Notes: a model not told the origin generated them from the letters alone. DNA of 64,000 bases from Metallyticus violacea (GCA_030762175.1 CM060840.1:44482001-44546000); one strand, 5' to 3'. Counted from the stretch's first letter, positions 45,994 through 59,173 are shown. Numbers and translations are program-made.

Positions 45994-46265
45994 GGCTGAG
46001 ACCTGAGATGTCGAAATAAAATGTAATATGTGCTAAATATAATACGAAAATGATCATGTAATGTTACCATAAATTTTTTTCACGCTCAAACTGTGAATAA
46101 TGTAAGAGATAATTTAATTAAATTAAATTACATACAATACCTATTTAAGATGTTCATATTCCATGATACCCTTAATTCCGTTTGTAAATAAACTCAATTA
46201 TCTCATCCTTTTATCTGTGCAAATACATCAATTAATCTTGAAATTAATTATAAACTTTTTATCGT
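45994..46265 (+). repeat. Diverged repeat R, copy 2
   Basis: It is the partner of 34858-35150. It is in the same orientation and has the same order of short matching blocks. Confidence 0.5.
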
Positions 46266-47802
46266 CCTTTTCTCTATAATCCCAGTAAGATTCCGCGCCG
46301 TGGTACTTTAGTTGACAATTTAAAGAAATAGAGGGAAAACAGTTTAAAGGAATAGTTACAAACCTATCAATCGGTTCACGGTCCAGCATAAATTAAAATA
46401 TGATTAAGGGAGTTTTACGAATGCACCGAAAAAATAAGTCAATAGGAAATGTTATTTACCATGTTATTACAGTACAACCAAAAATAGCAACATATTATAT
46501 ATTAAAATATCGTCTGCATTCCGGTTAATTTGTGGCTTCAGGTTCAACATAATTTCTTAAGAGAGCAGACATTATCAAATTGGCAGTGACCAAGGCCATC
46601 CTACACAGTAATGAAAAACCGTTAAAAGCCCTATTCCTTTTTTCTGACTACTACGTTTGGGCAAAGCAGACTGAGCCTCGACCGTATTATTGGTGATTGG
46701 CTACCTACTTCACAAAGAGCGCACCGGTATAAATAAGGTAAACTTTTTATTCGTCAATAACAATTAAGGTATAATTGTATCATCGCACAATTGTGGGTCA
46801 GTCTTAATGGACGCTTCGCTCCTATAAGAATGAGACAACTGTGACCTTTGCTTTATTTTGCACTTTAAAAATGATTTGAATAAAAGATTTATAGGTATAC
46901 AATAGCTTCAAGTTTCGTTTACATGTACAATAATAGTTTTGCTTGCCACAGGTAGTCGAAAAAAATTGCCTATTAGGCATAGAGACTTCCTTTGCATTTA
47001 TATCTCTTGTACCTTAAATTTTCTGCCTTAACTAAATTCTATATTATAATGAGATTTGGAATAGTTTTTACCAATTCCTCTCACACATGCTCCTAAACCA
47101 CTGGTCCATTTCTGAGCAGACATTCCGTTTGTTTGTCCCCAAATATTTACCATTTACAACATCCCATAACTATCTTTTCTGCTCCAGTTAGCGATTATTT
47201 TGCATGTTAATACTATAAACCAGTCATGTCACATTCAATTCCTGTACAGGGCAGCATTAGCCACAAACAATGACCGAGGGCCAGAGCGCAAAATGTTCGG
47301 AAAAATTAAATAATTAGAGCAGTGTTTTGGGAGACATATGTAGAGCTGTTGATCAAAACTTTAATCTAGTACAGTTCAGTGGTGGGAATTAGTACGCTGT
47401 TGATTTAACAATGGCCAAATTTACAGAACAGGAGTAATTTTGCAGTATTCAATTCAAAATGGTCATTTTTAAACTAATCAGATCACTAAATGGTGAAATA
47501 CACACTGCTTTAATTTATACAAATAGTAAAATAAATAAAATTAAAAAATTAATTTCCGCACATTATATTAGCTGTTCTTTAACATGAAACGCCTTTCTTC
47601 GATATGTTTTGCAGATATTCTGTACTCTATGGAAAGCTTTAGTAGTCTTTTTAAGTTAAAGGCAGTGCGCTAACATGGTTAAGATCCATGATGCATTATT
47701 GCGTATTTCAGAGTAAGTGGAAGTCCAGCATCATCTAATGATGAATTAGATCATTAGACCACCTGATTTCATTTGAATGCTGCTCTTCACCCTCTTAAAG
47801 TG
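46266..47802. other. Unassigned AT-rich sequence
   Basis: No gene or element was recognised. A TATA-like GGTATAAATAAGG lies near 46725 without any gene beside it. Confidence 0.45.
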
Positions 47803-47815
47803 AAGTGGAATGGAA

Positions 47816-48080
47816 TGAATGGATAGTGTTTGACGCCATTTTTGCTACAGAGGCTGCACAGGCAAAGGACATTGATGATACATGAGATGAAATGTTATAT
47901 TATGAAAGGATTTTTTTAAGGAAGGAAACGTTCCAGACCTAAGTTGAGGGTACCTCCTCGGCATTTGATATTTATGAGGACTGAAGAAACCTCAGTCGGG
48001 GAGAGGTCCTGGCGAGATTCGAACCCCTGACCTCCCGCTCACGATTCCGCGTCTTAACGACCTCGGCCCCCGTGGCGGTA
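47816..48080 (-). mobile_element. SINE-A, full length, with target-site duplication
   Basis: It has the complete head-to-tail order of SINE-A on minus, with head landmarks CCGCCACGGGGGCCGAGGTC and GGGTTCGAATC. AAGTGGAATGGAA is present at 47803-47815 and 48081-48093, a 13-bp target-site duplication. There is no long poly(A) tail; the distal end reads into GGATAGTGTTTGACGCC on plus. Confidence 0.93.
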
Positions 48081-48093
48081 AAGTGGAATGGAA

Positions 48094-49810
48094 AATTTAA
48101 TAAAACAAAATCGTTTTAATATAACTTGAAATGCTGAATTTCGCTTTCAAAATGAGAAATTATTGCATTGTTTGGGGCGGCAGGCACTTTGGTTGTTCAG
48201 CCTTGCTCACCAGCTAGGAAATATATATATATATATAAACTTGGTCGCTGGCTTCTACATGATTGGTAATGATTGAGAAGGCGGCACGAGTCGATGCCTT
48301 TTTGCATTGTTGTCATATCAACAAAAAAAATCCACTTTTTTGATAGGCTGTTGACATGCTATGAGACAAGAACCCTCTAAGTCGCTCCAAGATGGTTGGC
48401 AGCGCATGAATCTATCTCCAAACAACCGAAACCACCACTGTATCAAAGTAGGTTGCGCTCTGGTTTAGTATATTGTGCAACCAGCCAATCAGCGCTATTA
48501 TGTACTTTTATAATATTCTTAAGCGCGTGTATGAAAAGCTCAAAACTAAGGAGCCTGTACTCGTGATTATCAAAGGTAATGCAAAATACATACCTCTAAG
48601 GGGTTAGTGAAGCTACTGTTCGTCTTACTGGGGAGACTATTGCCCCACCGCATTCTTTATAGATAGCACTATTATCTTTCCTTTCACTTCAGAGGGCAGC
48701 AATTCCAAATCTTTGCCGATCTGAAAATGGATGGATATTTTGCTTCCTGCCCTAAGGTGTTTCATTACAATGGAATTAATAGTATTCCTCGTACTGGTAG
48801 ATTATCAATAGCTATGGGATTATATTTAGTAAGGCTAAAATGCCTAGCCTAAAACAGAACTTTTTGATCACCTTTAGATGCTAAGTAATATATTGGTATG
48901 ACAAGCGAAGTTCAACAAGCGGAATCTTGACCTTCAGGTATTTCCCAATCTTGCCTTATTTTCAATTAGCAAAACACTGGTCCCGCTTTGTAACTTCTAA
49001 AGGCACGTAGCCCACCTATGATGTAGAAAAAGTATTTGTATATTTTCACTAATTTAAAATACTTTATCATAGTTCGGTCTTTGATGAATAAGAACTTTTG
49101 AAATTTACCCATACAATCCAATAAAATTACCTAAAATTATCCAATTATTATTACTAGGTGTTGATATAAAACTGAGTATAAAATCGTTTGTAACCTTTAA
49201 TCAAGAATTGGAAAGTACTCGTGTTCTCCTTTAGTGGTATAAATAAGTATCCACAATAAGAGAGAAATTCTTGCCATTAGTTCTGTTACAATTCTTTTTA
49301 ATAGCAATAATAAATATTGTTATACAGATATCTTCGATGTCTTCAGGTACAGACATAGTAAGCCGAAGATAAGGGCGTGAGCTCGACTTTTTCCCATGGG
49401 ACTGATTCCAAAGGTTAATTAAGGTATACAATTATTGGGCGTGGCTATAGCACAGTTTAGTTTAGCTGTGGCTCGTCCTTTCCCTCTTCCGAGCCTTGTT
49501 TATTTCCTCCGCGAACATAATTGTTGCATGGCGTTACATTGAATCGCTACAGTATGCAAGTATCATCTCTGGGTTTTAGTGGTGTCGACGGCTACAATCT
49601 CCCGCCGGCGTCTCAAAAGGAATTTGCAGTAGTAGTTTATCTGCCTAGCCCCTTGCTCTTCTCATTAGAGATGTTTACTATGAAATCCACTCGTTTGGCA
49701 AATTTGACTGAGATTATATATTTTTTGTGCATTCCCAGAGAAGTTTATCAGCCTTCACAGCATTGCTCTATTTTTAGCCGGTCTCTTAAGTGCAATAGTT
49801 ATATTGCAAA
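48094..49810. other. Unassigned sequence
   Basis: A short (AT)n tract occurs at 48221-48237. The 110-codon plus frame at 49521-49853 has no recognisable domain and runs into the left terminus of the element at 49811. Confidence 0.45.
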
Positions 49811-50474
49811 ACAGGGTGTCCGGGCAAAAAAACTAGTGAAAAAGAATATATAATATCTCAGAAGATAATACATTTATTGTCTCTTGGATTGCATCTGCAA
49901 AAAGAGAAACTCAAAATTTTTATTGGACGATTGGGAGTGAGCTATGCGCAAGCATGTGCTTTTGCTTCTCCCGCGTTGCGTTAGGAAACCATACCTCAGA
50001 AACTAATGTGTTTTTTGTCTCTCGGTTTGCATATTCAAAAAGAGAATATAAAAAACTGTTGTTAGATGCACTGTCTGCGAGTTCGCGCGTTCGCATACCT
50101 TAGTTTTTTTGTTTCTCCCACGTTGCAAAACATTATAGCTGTGAGTCGTTTACTTTACAATTTAATCTTGTTTCCATAGCAATCCCGTATATGACAAGAC
50201 CCACAGAGTTTTGTGGCTAGCTGAAATACAGTCAAAGAGTGCAAAGTCACTTTCAAACGGAACAGCGCAAACCCGTGAGAGCATCCTACACTTCCATGCT
50301 TCTCGCATGTATGACAAGAGATTGAGTTTCACCTAATCTGCCACAAATATGTACTAGAGCGTAATCAAAACCTTGTTAGTTTCTCTTTCTAAAGGTGCAA
50401 ACCGTAAAACAATAACTGCATTCATTTTTGGGATATTATTTCTTCTTTTTCACTCATTTTTTCGAACACCATGT
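49811..50474. mobile_element. MITE-like element with about 100-bp terminal inverted repeats
   Basis: The left end (ACAGGGTGTCCGGGC at 49811) and the reverse complement of the right end (ACATGGTGTTCGAA, ending 50474) begin inverted repeats of about 100 bases. They share AGTGAAAAAGAA, then ATAATATC, then TTATTGT, TTGCA and AAAGAGAAAC in order. A diverged third unit lies in direct orientation at 49985-50126 (CTCAGAAACTAATGTG, TCTCTCGGTTTGCATATTCA, AAAAGAGAA), next to the left repeat. No transposase is present. The target duplication and superfamily could not be determined. Confidence 0.72.
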
Positions 50475-51060
50475 AGTTTAAGAAGACAAATTGGGATATA
50501 GAAAATATTGAGAGAAATAACTTTAAATAACGCTTTCAAATGCTTCGAATTTTCAGCTGCATAATCTTCTTTCCTTCTTTCTTGTAAATCTATGGCTTTA
50601 GATTGCCTGGATGTCAGAGCCTGTACTAATATAATCCTATAGCTTCCTTTCTCAGACTTCTTTATACACCCCGTCAATCTCTTCCTGTGAATTGGATCTT
50701 TTATAGAAGCAAAAGGATGAGAGAAGACATAAGGTACAAGATTCTGACTGTGGATGTGCTGAAGAAAAGGAAACTTGGGCCACATCTTGTGAGGAACCTC
50801 TTCTTCAACTTTCAATTTTTTTAACGTTATGTTTTATAACAAGGCAATACGTGGAACAAAATCTCCAGAGCAGCTATGACTTGCTAACTGAAAGGCAATG
50901 TCTCTTCCAAGCGGAAGTTCTATGACGTCGCTCATGAATTGCCTTCTACTCTCCAGTTCGCAGAATCTGTATTTTCATTCTCGTGAAAATGCTGGACAGT
51001 CTTCATTAAACTGATAACGAGCAACCAACTCTGAAGAGATTAGGCTCTCGATCGTTTAAA
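50475..51060. other. Unassigned sequence with a 121-codon minus frame
   Basis: The minus frame at 50450-50815 begins MKVEEEVPHKMWPKFPF and is one of the longest in the window. Its last codons run into the terminal inverted repeat at 50474, and I recognise no domain. It is probably chance or decayed sequence. Confidence 0.35.
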
Positions 51061-51268
51061 GGGCGGTTAGACATCGAAGCATCCTTTTCCACAACACTTT
51101 GCATGTTCTAGCTCGAGAATAACTGTGAGATATCTAGTTGCAAGAAGGTGTTGGCCTGTTACTCGGGCGGTTAGACATCGAAGCATCCTTTTCCACAACA
51201 CTTTGCATGTTCTAGCTCGAGAATAACTGTGAGATACCTAGTTGCAAGAAGGTGTTGGCCTGTTACTC
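51061..51268 (+). repeat. Tandem duplication of a 104-bp unit
   Basis: Unit 1 is 51061-51164 and unit 2 is 51165-51268. They differ at one base (TATCTAG against TACCTAG). Both start GGGCGGTTAGACATCGAAGC and end GGCCTGTTACTC. Such near-identity indicates a very recent duplication or a collapsed or duplicated assembly segment. Confidence 0.97.
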
Positions 51269-51489
51269 GTTGATAGCCCCCGAGTAAGGGTATAGAGGTA
51301 GCGTACATGTTGGATGCATAACTTTACTACTGCTACTGAATACAGATTACAGACCTCTAGAATTAAAATTCATATGCAAGTAGCTTATCATGAAAAAGAG
51401 ATAGCATTATTAAAAATATCATATTAAGGCACCTATTTAAGCTAAAACTAATCCATTTCCCTGTTTTTCATGACAATACGCTTGCCCTT

Positions 51490-51625
51490 TGATTGAAGTC
51501 TGGAATCTGCAGGATGAAGTCTGTCTCCACAGCAAACATTGTATACTTCCTATGTTTTGACTCAACTTGGAGTTACGAAACAAAATAATGAAATTACTTC
51601 ACTAGCCGCACTTTCAGCAACTTTA
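51490..51625 (-). repeat. Family Z fragment, copy 3
   Basis: It matches 25860-25935 and 9178-9215, with AATCTGCAGGATGAAGTCTG and TACTTCCTATGTTTTGA. The coding content is gone. Confidence 0.6.
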
Positions 51626-51654
51626 CTTCTCTTCCAAAGGAGATCAAACTTTGA

Positions 51655-51745
51655 ATTTTTATGACCGAAAAAATCCATCGACCCTTACGGGATTGAAACT
51701 GCGATGTTGGGTCCAAGAGACAAGCATGGTTACCCATCCCTTGCA
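51655..51745 (-). mobile_element. SINE-B, head fragment
   Basis: It has the CGAAAAAATCCATCGACC and GGGATTGAAACTGCGATGTT landmarks of the SINE-B head on minus. The body and tail are absent, so only the 5' part of the SINE remains. Confidence 0.8.
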
Positions 51746-53156
51746 AGATTATGTAATCAGAATCACATACGAATTGTACATAAAAAGTCGTTGTTGCAAT
51801 ATGTACCTATCTCTTAGCATTACTTAACAATATCCATAAAGCCTGTAACATGTAAACACTCAAATCACTTCCAAACATGTCAGTAGTTGCAGTAGGATTG
51901 AAGAACGAACAAAAGCAAACCCTTTGACGTAGCATGCGTGAAATACACTGTACATGTTAACATAACAACGAACAGCCCAGAATGTTTCGAATGTGGTGGC
52001 CGAAGCACTATACATAATGTATTTAATAAGATCGACCATATCACTGAAGAATCCGTAAAGCAAACAAATAAATCTTTTAATGTTTGTGTTATGGGCAAAT
52101 GGATGCTTGCGATATATTAACAGTCTACAGATATTATGCATTAGGTAGCAATTTTTGGGGGGAGTGGGAGTGTTGAATTGCTAGACTCGTAGTTGAGGCG
52201 GAACTTATTTTCTGTACATATGTTGAATTATTGTTTGTGATGTTATTTCCTTAATAGAGTGGGAACACGCACTAGTTTCTGTTAAAACTTGACCTGGAAA
52301 GAGATCAGAGAAACCTATTACATAACAATATCTGTATAGATGACCCAAACAAACCGCTATTACTTGGAGAATTGTAAAGCAGGATGCTAGTAGATGTTTC
52401 TCTTGTACACAGTAAGAAAGTTTTCTTTTACTAGATTAGGTAAGGGTAGAATAATAAATGTGGGTGAAGAAACAGGCCGATAACCCATCGAAAGAAAATA
52501 GCTAACGGCGTCAGTTGATATAGACATGCAAGAACTCATAGTCATGATGGCGTCAGTTGTAACAGTTTTATAGAATTAACTGTAGGAGGTTCACTTTTCC
52601 ATCATTGCATCATTATATCAGTTCTACTAGGAGAGTTATCAGCCATTGAATCAGTTTTCTAAGAGAGTTATTATCTAGAGTGCGAGGACATCAATATCGT
52701 CGCTATCAGTGTCAATAGTGAACATTAATACTCGCTGAAGAGTATTGAGTATAAAAAAAATCGTCGAGTGAGAAATACCGTTGGTGAACTGATTAAGAGA
52801 TTCTTGTAGTAGTGCGAAACTGCCTTTAACAGCACAAGAAATTCTCCAAAGAATAACGATGGCCATTTAAGTGGAACAGACTTAGACAATAAATCGTGTT
52901 TCATCTCATAATGCGATAAATCTTGTTAATCTCCTTGACTCCTTTCCCTGTGGTCTCCGGATCACAGAACGTCCAGCTAAGAAAGAAGAGCTAGTCGGCG
53001 CAACTATAAGCCAGCGGGAAATCATCAGGAGGGCAAGAAAAGAAATACATCATCCCTGAGAATCGAACCGCCACAACTTAATTAATCAAACCTTCCTTTT
53101 CCCCCAATTCATTAATTAACAACCGACCTATTTTTAACTCCCGCTGCAAGGGGCTT
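51746..53156. other. Unassigned sequence
   Basis: Nothing was recognised. Overlapping frames on both strands at 51860-52141 have no known domain. Confidence 0.45.
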
Positions 53157-53446
53157 GTCGGTCCTGGTGGTTTAATGGTAATCATACTTTCCTCGTAGAC
53201 CAAAGATCGCGGGTTCGATCCCAGTCAGGACCGATGGATTTTTTCGGGCATAAAAATCCTAAGTATGGCTTCCTTCGGATGCGAATTAAAGCCGTGGGTC
53301 CCGTGTCATAGATTTACGACACGTTAAAGAACCTCAAGCATAAAGAAGAGGCCACTGAGCAAAATTTATTGGTCGTTTCAAGTCCTGAATTTAATGAGGC
53401 GATGATAACCTGAGATTTTAAACAACATCTGTAAATAAGCCAAATC
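53157..53446 (+). mobile_element. SINE-B copy
   Basis: The head is GTCGGTCCTGGTGGTTTAAT, with GCGGGTTCGATCCCAG as B-box. The body has GGGCATAAAAATCCTAAGTA, the second half has GAACCTCAAGCATAAAGAAG, and the end reads CTGTAAATAAGCC. No clear target duplication was found. Confidence 0.92.
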
Positions 53447-53689
53447 AACAACTAGTAGTTGCAATGAAAATTACAACTACAATTTTATAAGTTAAAAGTA
53501 AGATATAATAACTAATTATTGCAATAATGACATCTTAATTGGCTTAAATGCTTGAAACAAATTATGGATCAGTAATACAATAGAAATGTCAGCCATGGCC
53601 TGTCATATTTGATGCCAATGTAACGCTTTTCGTAAGCCTCCTTTACTTCTTCTAAATTTGAAATATTTTCTTTCGTTTCGCAATTTCTA

Positions 53690-53968
53690 GCTTGGTCTAC
53701 CGCGGCAACCTCTATCTCCGTCTTACGATTTCATTGATAGAGGGCAGCATTGCAGGGGGGCATGTGATTAGCATGTCGGTAAGCCTATCACGCAGCTTAC
53801 GTTATCGAAGAAAGCCACTTCTCCGTCAGGCAGCTACCCAATTGCCCTCACGAGGTTGGATGGACCCGTTACAGACCTCCCTAACTTAGAAACATTTCTA
53901 AATAGGTACCGGGAATCGAACTCGGGGATAGCAGTCAGCAATGCTAACCACTAGACCAAGGAGATGGC
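53690..53968 (-). mobile_element. SINE-C copy
   Basis: The head on minus is CCATCTCCTTGGTCTAGTGG, with GAGTTCGATTCCCGGTACC. The body to 53690 matches 22015-22268 (GCGGCAACCTCT, GAGGGCAGCATTGCAGG, TTGCCCTCACGA). Part of the anticodon region is rearranged. Confidence 0.85.
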
Positions 53969-54698
53969 CCACAATTTCTAGGACATGGATTTAAATATGT
54001 ATTGACGTCAATCTAGGTTACGGATTTCCTTTCACCAGTGCTGTTACAGTGCTATCGCCGAGTATTGTGTTTATAAGACTCTGATAGATCTGTGTAAGTA
54101 AGCATGTATGCTTCTTGTGATCAATGAGCGCTGACGTCACTGTAAACTTCTGCACGGCGCCAAATTATATATCACAAACAGTACGCTGCTTCTCCGTAAC
54201 TCATCTATCAGCGCGCGCTAACTAGCTGTGTGTGACACTATGAAACTTTAATGGATGTGCGGGAAATTGCGAAAAGTTTGAACACGGGGTACAAAATTAC
54301 AAACATGCAGAGTTTGCTAGAACTTTTTTTTTTAATTTACCTTAGCTGGATCCTTTTGAGCACGCTATCGCTGATGCATGTATGGCGTACATTCAATCCT
54401 ATCTACCCTGAGCAGGGTATGTCATTTATTTCTCACCTTCAAGTTATTTATTTCTTTCTCTAATACTTTGATACTCTGACATCGCATTTCACATAAGATA
54501 TTTCATTTTTAGATGTGTAAAAAAACCATTGGATGAATTTTCTCCAATATTTTACAATATATGGAGATTATTATATGAAGAAATTTTATCATATAATAAA
54601 CTGTTTTATATATATTGTAAAGAAAAATATCCCCTTTTCAGAAACTATATCAATGTATCACTGAATTTTTGTGCCAGTTTTTAAGATCCTTATTAAGG

Positions 54699-54761
<63 letters not shown>

Positions 54762-56587
54762 CTAAATTTTAAAAAAGGAACATTTAAAAAGTTAAATAAA
54801 ATTTACACATTTTTTTCCAATATTAAAATAGTTTTCTGCTGCATATTAAACAATTACTTCAAAATAATTTTTCTTTTATGAAGTTCTTCAAAAAGTACAC
54901 AAAAGTCAAGTATACTGGCTGTAGTTTATATATAAAAAAGTTAACTTACTGCTGCATTATTTCCACAAATTTTCTTCGCAAAATATTTTTAGAATAATAA
55001 AAACCTAATATAAACATGCCTACACTTTAATGTACACATTGTAACATATAAAGAAAACATAAAATCTTAAAGATATTTCAAAATGTAATATTAATACATA
55101 TATATCAAATAGTTATGTGTGATTATTTTGACCCCTTAAGCTCATTTAAAACATAGCTTCTATGTTGCAGAGTTGTCTTATGCATTTCGTCTGTTTTCGC
55201 CAGGAGGAGGTGTAGATGAACATGCGTGTCTAAATGAGCGATTCCATGTGAAATCTGACGGAAAATTAGACACAATGAACTCATAAACACTCTTTAAAGT
55301 TTAATATATTTTTTACATTACAAAAGATACAAAAACGAATTTTGTCGTCAAATATTTTTCATTGATAAAAAATTCGGCAAGGTTGGTGTTATTTTATTAA
55401 ACTCGTCTTTTTTATAGATACAGAGCTCTCCATAATCATTTGTAAAACAATTATTAATTTACAAGATGAAAAGAAAATGTGTTTTATGTATAATTTAACA
55501 ATTTCCTCACAAAGACAATGAAAAATAAAACTATGGCAAAAGTGAAAATTATTAAGACAAATAAATATGGTTTTCAGATCAGTGTCCCAAGGTGTATAAT
55601 TATAGAAAAAATAATGTCATATCCTTAACACGCAGCCAGTCCTGTCAAATCAAACCTAAGTAGCATAAGTAAATTCTCTTAGTCATGTACAAACATTCAA
55701 TGAACACAACTATTCTGTCTACCGAAAGCTGAGATACGATATCAACAAAGACACGTGGCTGTTCATCACATTTAACTTCTTAATCAATAAAATCATCAAT
55801 TTAATAGTCATAAGAGGCTATTCCAAGCAAAAATGTGTATGAAACCGTTATATTTGGCCCTCCACCTCTGTCCATGTTCAGTCATTGCGCTTTTCACTTC
55901 CTCTTCCCCACATTTCCACTCCAGCATTAACGCGGAAGGAATAATGTTTGTTGACAGTGCATATAATCGTTTGATAGACTGGGTATAGCAAGACCTCCGC
56001 GTTTCAAATATAAGTTGACTAAATATTTTTATGGGAGCATTTGTTTGAACACTAAAACAATATTGACTTTTTAATGAGAGAGAGCAATTAGCTGATAATT
56101 TTGTTTTTACCATTTTCGGTGAGAAAGATACCAAATATTAATTAGTTTATGCCTTGTTGAAAACGTATACTAAATATGACCAATACATATTTATAGATTG
56201 AAGGCCACCAGCGTTTATTTACACTTTTTTAATATCTAGCATTAGTCTTTTCGGGTTTATAACCTTTGAAATTGATTTGAATAAACATACAATTAATTTA
56301 TTGCATTAAGGCCGGATTTCCCTGTCAGATAGGTAAACGTTTCCGAAATGTAAGATATCTATTCCATAAACTTAATTCTTCTATAACTGTTTCTGAAAAG
56401 TGAGACAGCAGTTACGAAACAAATAACCTTTCCATAAGTTATCGCCAGACAATTCACCAGATATCTCTCTCATATAGTTGATTACCCTATAAGACTTGTA
56501 ATGTACATCTGGTAAACTTCTAGTAATAAAGGATCCAGATAAATTCATTTTGAAAATTATTTTCTGTGTACTTTCTCAGTGAGTGAC
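53969..56587. other. Unassigned AT-rich sequence
   Basis: It contains the (ATT)n tract at 54699-54759. The 108-codon minus frame at 55808-56134 has no recognisable domain. Confidence 0.45.
54699..54759 (+). repeat. (ATT)n microsatellite
   Basis: It has about 20 uninterrupted ATT units. Confidence 0.97.
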
Positions 56588-56594
56588 AAAAGCC

Positions 56595-56893
56595 CTATTT
56601 TTTATTGATTTATTTATGGACGCCCTTTAACATCTCAGGTCATCAGCGTTCCATTTAATTCAGGGCGTGAAACGGCCGACAAATTTTGCTCAGAGGACTC
56701 TCTTTCAGGCTTGAGGTTCTTTTTCGTGCCGTAAATGTAGGACATGGGACACACGCTTTTACTTCCCTTCCGAAGGAAGCGATACTTAGGAGTTTTACGC
56801 CCGAAAAAACCCATCGGTCCTGATCGGGTTCGAACCCGCGATCTTGGGTTTAGGAGGCAAGTATGATAACCGCTACATCACCAGGACCGACCC
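56595..56893 (-). mobile_element. SINE-B, full length, with short target-site duplication
   Basis: The head on minus is GTCGGTCCTGGTGATGTAGC, with GCGGGTTCGAACCCG. The body is complete to GGACGCCCTTTAACATCTCA on plus. AAAAGCC flanks it at 56588-56594 and 56894-56900, a probable 7-bp target-site duplication. Confidence 0.93.
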
Positions 56894-56900
56894 AAAAGCC

Positions 56901-59173
56901 ATGTGAAAATCCAAATTATGTTTCCACTTCTTGCTGAATCTCCAGGTTGGTAAACGTTTTATTCAAAATCTGAACTTTGCGTTGTTTAGAATGTGTTTTT
57001 ATTTAGAACGTCTTGTTCTTTACAAAATGTATACTGCATCATCATCCTATGAGTCTATACAGCGGCCAAGGTGCACATTTTGTGCAAGAAATAACCCATT
57101 AACAAAAAGCATAAGTTTAGGAAAATATATGCGATTATTTATCGAAAGAACTAATGATAAACGGATGAAACACGAGAAACTTTAGAAAGAAATAAAAAAA
57201 AAATATGGCGAAAACCAGCTGATAATTTTAAAGTAAATAAACTAATGCACGCAGAACTATTAGAAACGTTACTTATTTCGTTTGCAGCGGTTTAAAAAAA
57301 AATAGGTGGTGCGGCGTCGATGGTTTATTAAATTGCGTAATAGATGGAGGGAAGGAAAGATTTTGAAAAAAAGGAAATTTGAAGTTTTTGGAAGTTATTT
57401 CAGGGGTAAATAATTCCTTCCTCTTCGGCGATGGTTACCGCTGTCTTACAGTTATGCCCCGGCGGTTGAGACTCTGATGCTGGATACTTTTATGGCACAG
57501 TGACCATAGGGGAAGGAGCATATGCAGATTAATAATGTTTTTTGGTTATGGAAGATGGAATACAATTTATTGTTCTTGAACCATTGTACATAACTATTTC
57601 ACTTAACTATTGACGAATGTCCACTTAATTCTTGCAAAACTAACAATCGATTTTCACTAATTTATCGGAGCCGAGTAAGTCCGTCCACTAACCTTGCCTC
57701 GCTGAATACTCTTGCCAGACTGCTGGCCTCGAAATTGTAAGGCTAAGTTAAAAGGGTGTGTGTGCCTTCTCCATGTAGCGAATGGCTTCTTCCCTTTCTT
57801 TTCATTTCTATAGTCCCCAAATATTTTATGGTACCTTGCTACAAAGGGCTACAGAAATCTACAGGTTCGGTTTTATGACTAGGGTAGCTTTCTGCGCCTT
57901 GGCAAGAAAATAACACTTTAGACGCAATATTTAACACTTGTACAGAAAATGATATTACACAGGGCTATATCGAAGTTACATAAAATTATTGGTTACAATC
58001 AATCCAATTAAAATGCGGGGGTGGCAACTCATAAATACAGCGTCACGTTGCAAGTTTAATGCAGAATTACATTAAAATGCCACAAAATGACAGAGAGGTG
58101 ATAAACCGATTTTTATTAAAACAAGTACAATTTTTCTTTTGTAGATAGCACTCATACTCTCATACAATCCTCTAGTGGATAAAATGCAGAAGCTTTATGG
58201 AAGTAGGAAAGGTTATTTTTCATTAAACGATCAAGTGGTGTGTAATGCAAAATTGGAAATGTTTCGACTTGTATTCCATTAGTCACGATAGTACATTTTT
58301 AATAATTAATCTGGAGAAAAGTAAATGGACACCCCATTCGCAAATGCTACATTGATATGTCGGCATTTGTTAGAGAAATCTGAACACCTCTTGCAAACAG
58401 ATTTAACTTTTGCAACAGAATCGCATTCAAATATCTATCTGATAACTTTTATAGAACAGATAGCTACGAGTAATATCTAAGAGTTTATACGACCGGGCCT
58501 TAATAAGTAAAACGGCATTCACATAGTGTTATCTCTAACCCTCCTTATGTATAACTTTTTCTGTAATACTAATTTGCAAGGTTCCTTTGCTTCAGATTTC
58601 ACATGAACTGGCCTAGCATATTATTATTCAATAGCCTGTGCGACACCCCAGCTCGATGGAACTGGATTTCGAGAATCTGAGTCTTACACGCACTCCACAG
58701 AGCAGCCTACATTTTCAGGATATTGCATCATAATGTATATTAATTTTCAACTTTTTAAATGTTATGAGGATAATATAAGTTGTGTACAATTTGGCTATTA
58801 GAAGAAGGGTAGTGCAAAGGAAGTTTGAACTGTTTATGTACACAAGTACCAGCGAGTGTATGTGTGATATCTATGCTGCCACATTAATGAGGACCTCTCA
58901 GATTCAAATCTTGCACGCCCGCTGGACTTTTAACCATGGGCGAATATCTGACAACACTGTTTATTTTTATCGGCATGAATATAAAGAGGAGGATAGAAAA
59001 TGTTTACGTAGCACATTCCTCTCGTTTGCCTTCTTCTGATCGTAGACATTACTTCTTTGGTGACCCCATTTAGATTCTGTGTTTTATACGCTGCAGGTAA
59101 TCAAAAACTTTTGTGTTATAATAAAAAGTGCATACAATGAAATTTGCTCAAGACGGAAGTGACTTGGTCCCAA
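56901..59173. other. Unassigned sequence
   Basis: Nothing was recognised. Short frames at 56931-57185 and 58782-59039 (+) have no known motif. Confidence 0.45.

Noticed and set aside
50450..50815. 121-codon minus-strand frame
   Set aside because: No domain was recognised, the end runs into a terminal inverted repeat, and there is no transcript evidence.
51061..51268. CRISPR array
   Set aside because: There are only two adjacent units with no spacers, in a eukaryotic context.
54669..54881. Ile-rich 70-codon frame
   Set aside because: It is a translation of the (ATT)n microsatellite.
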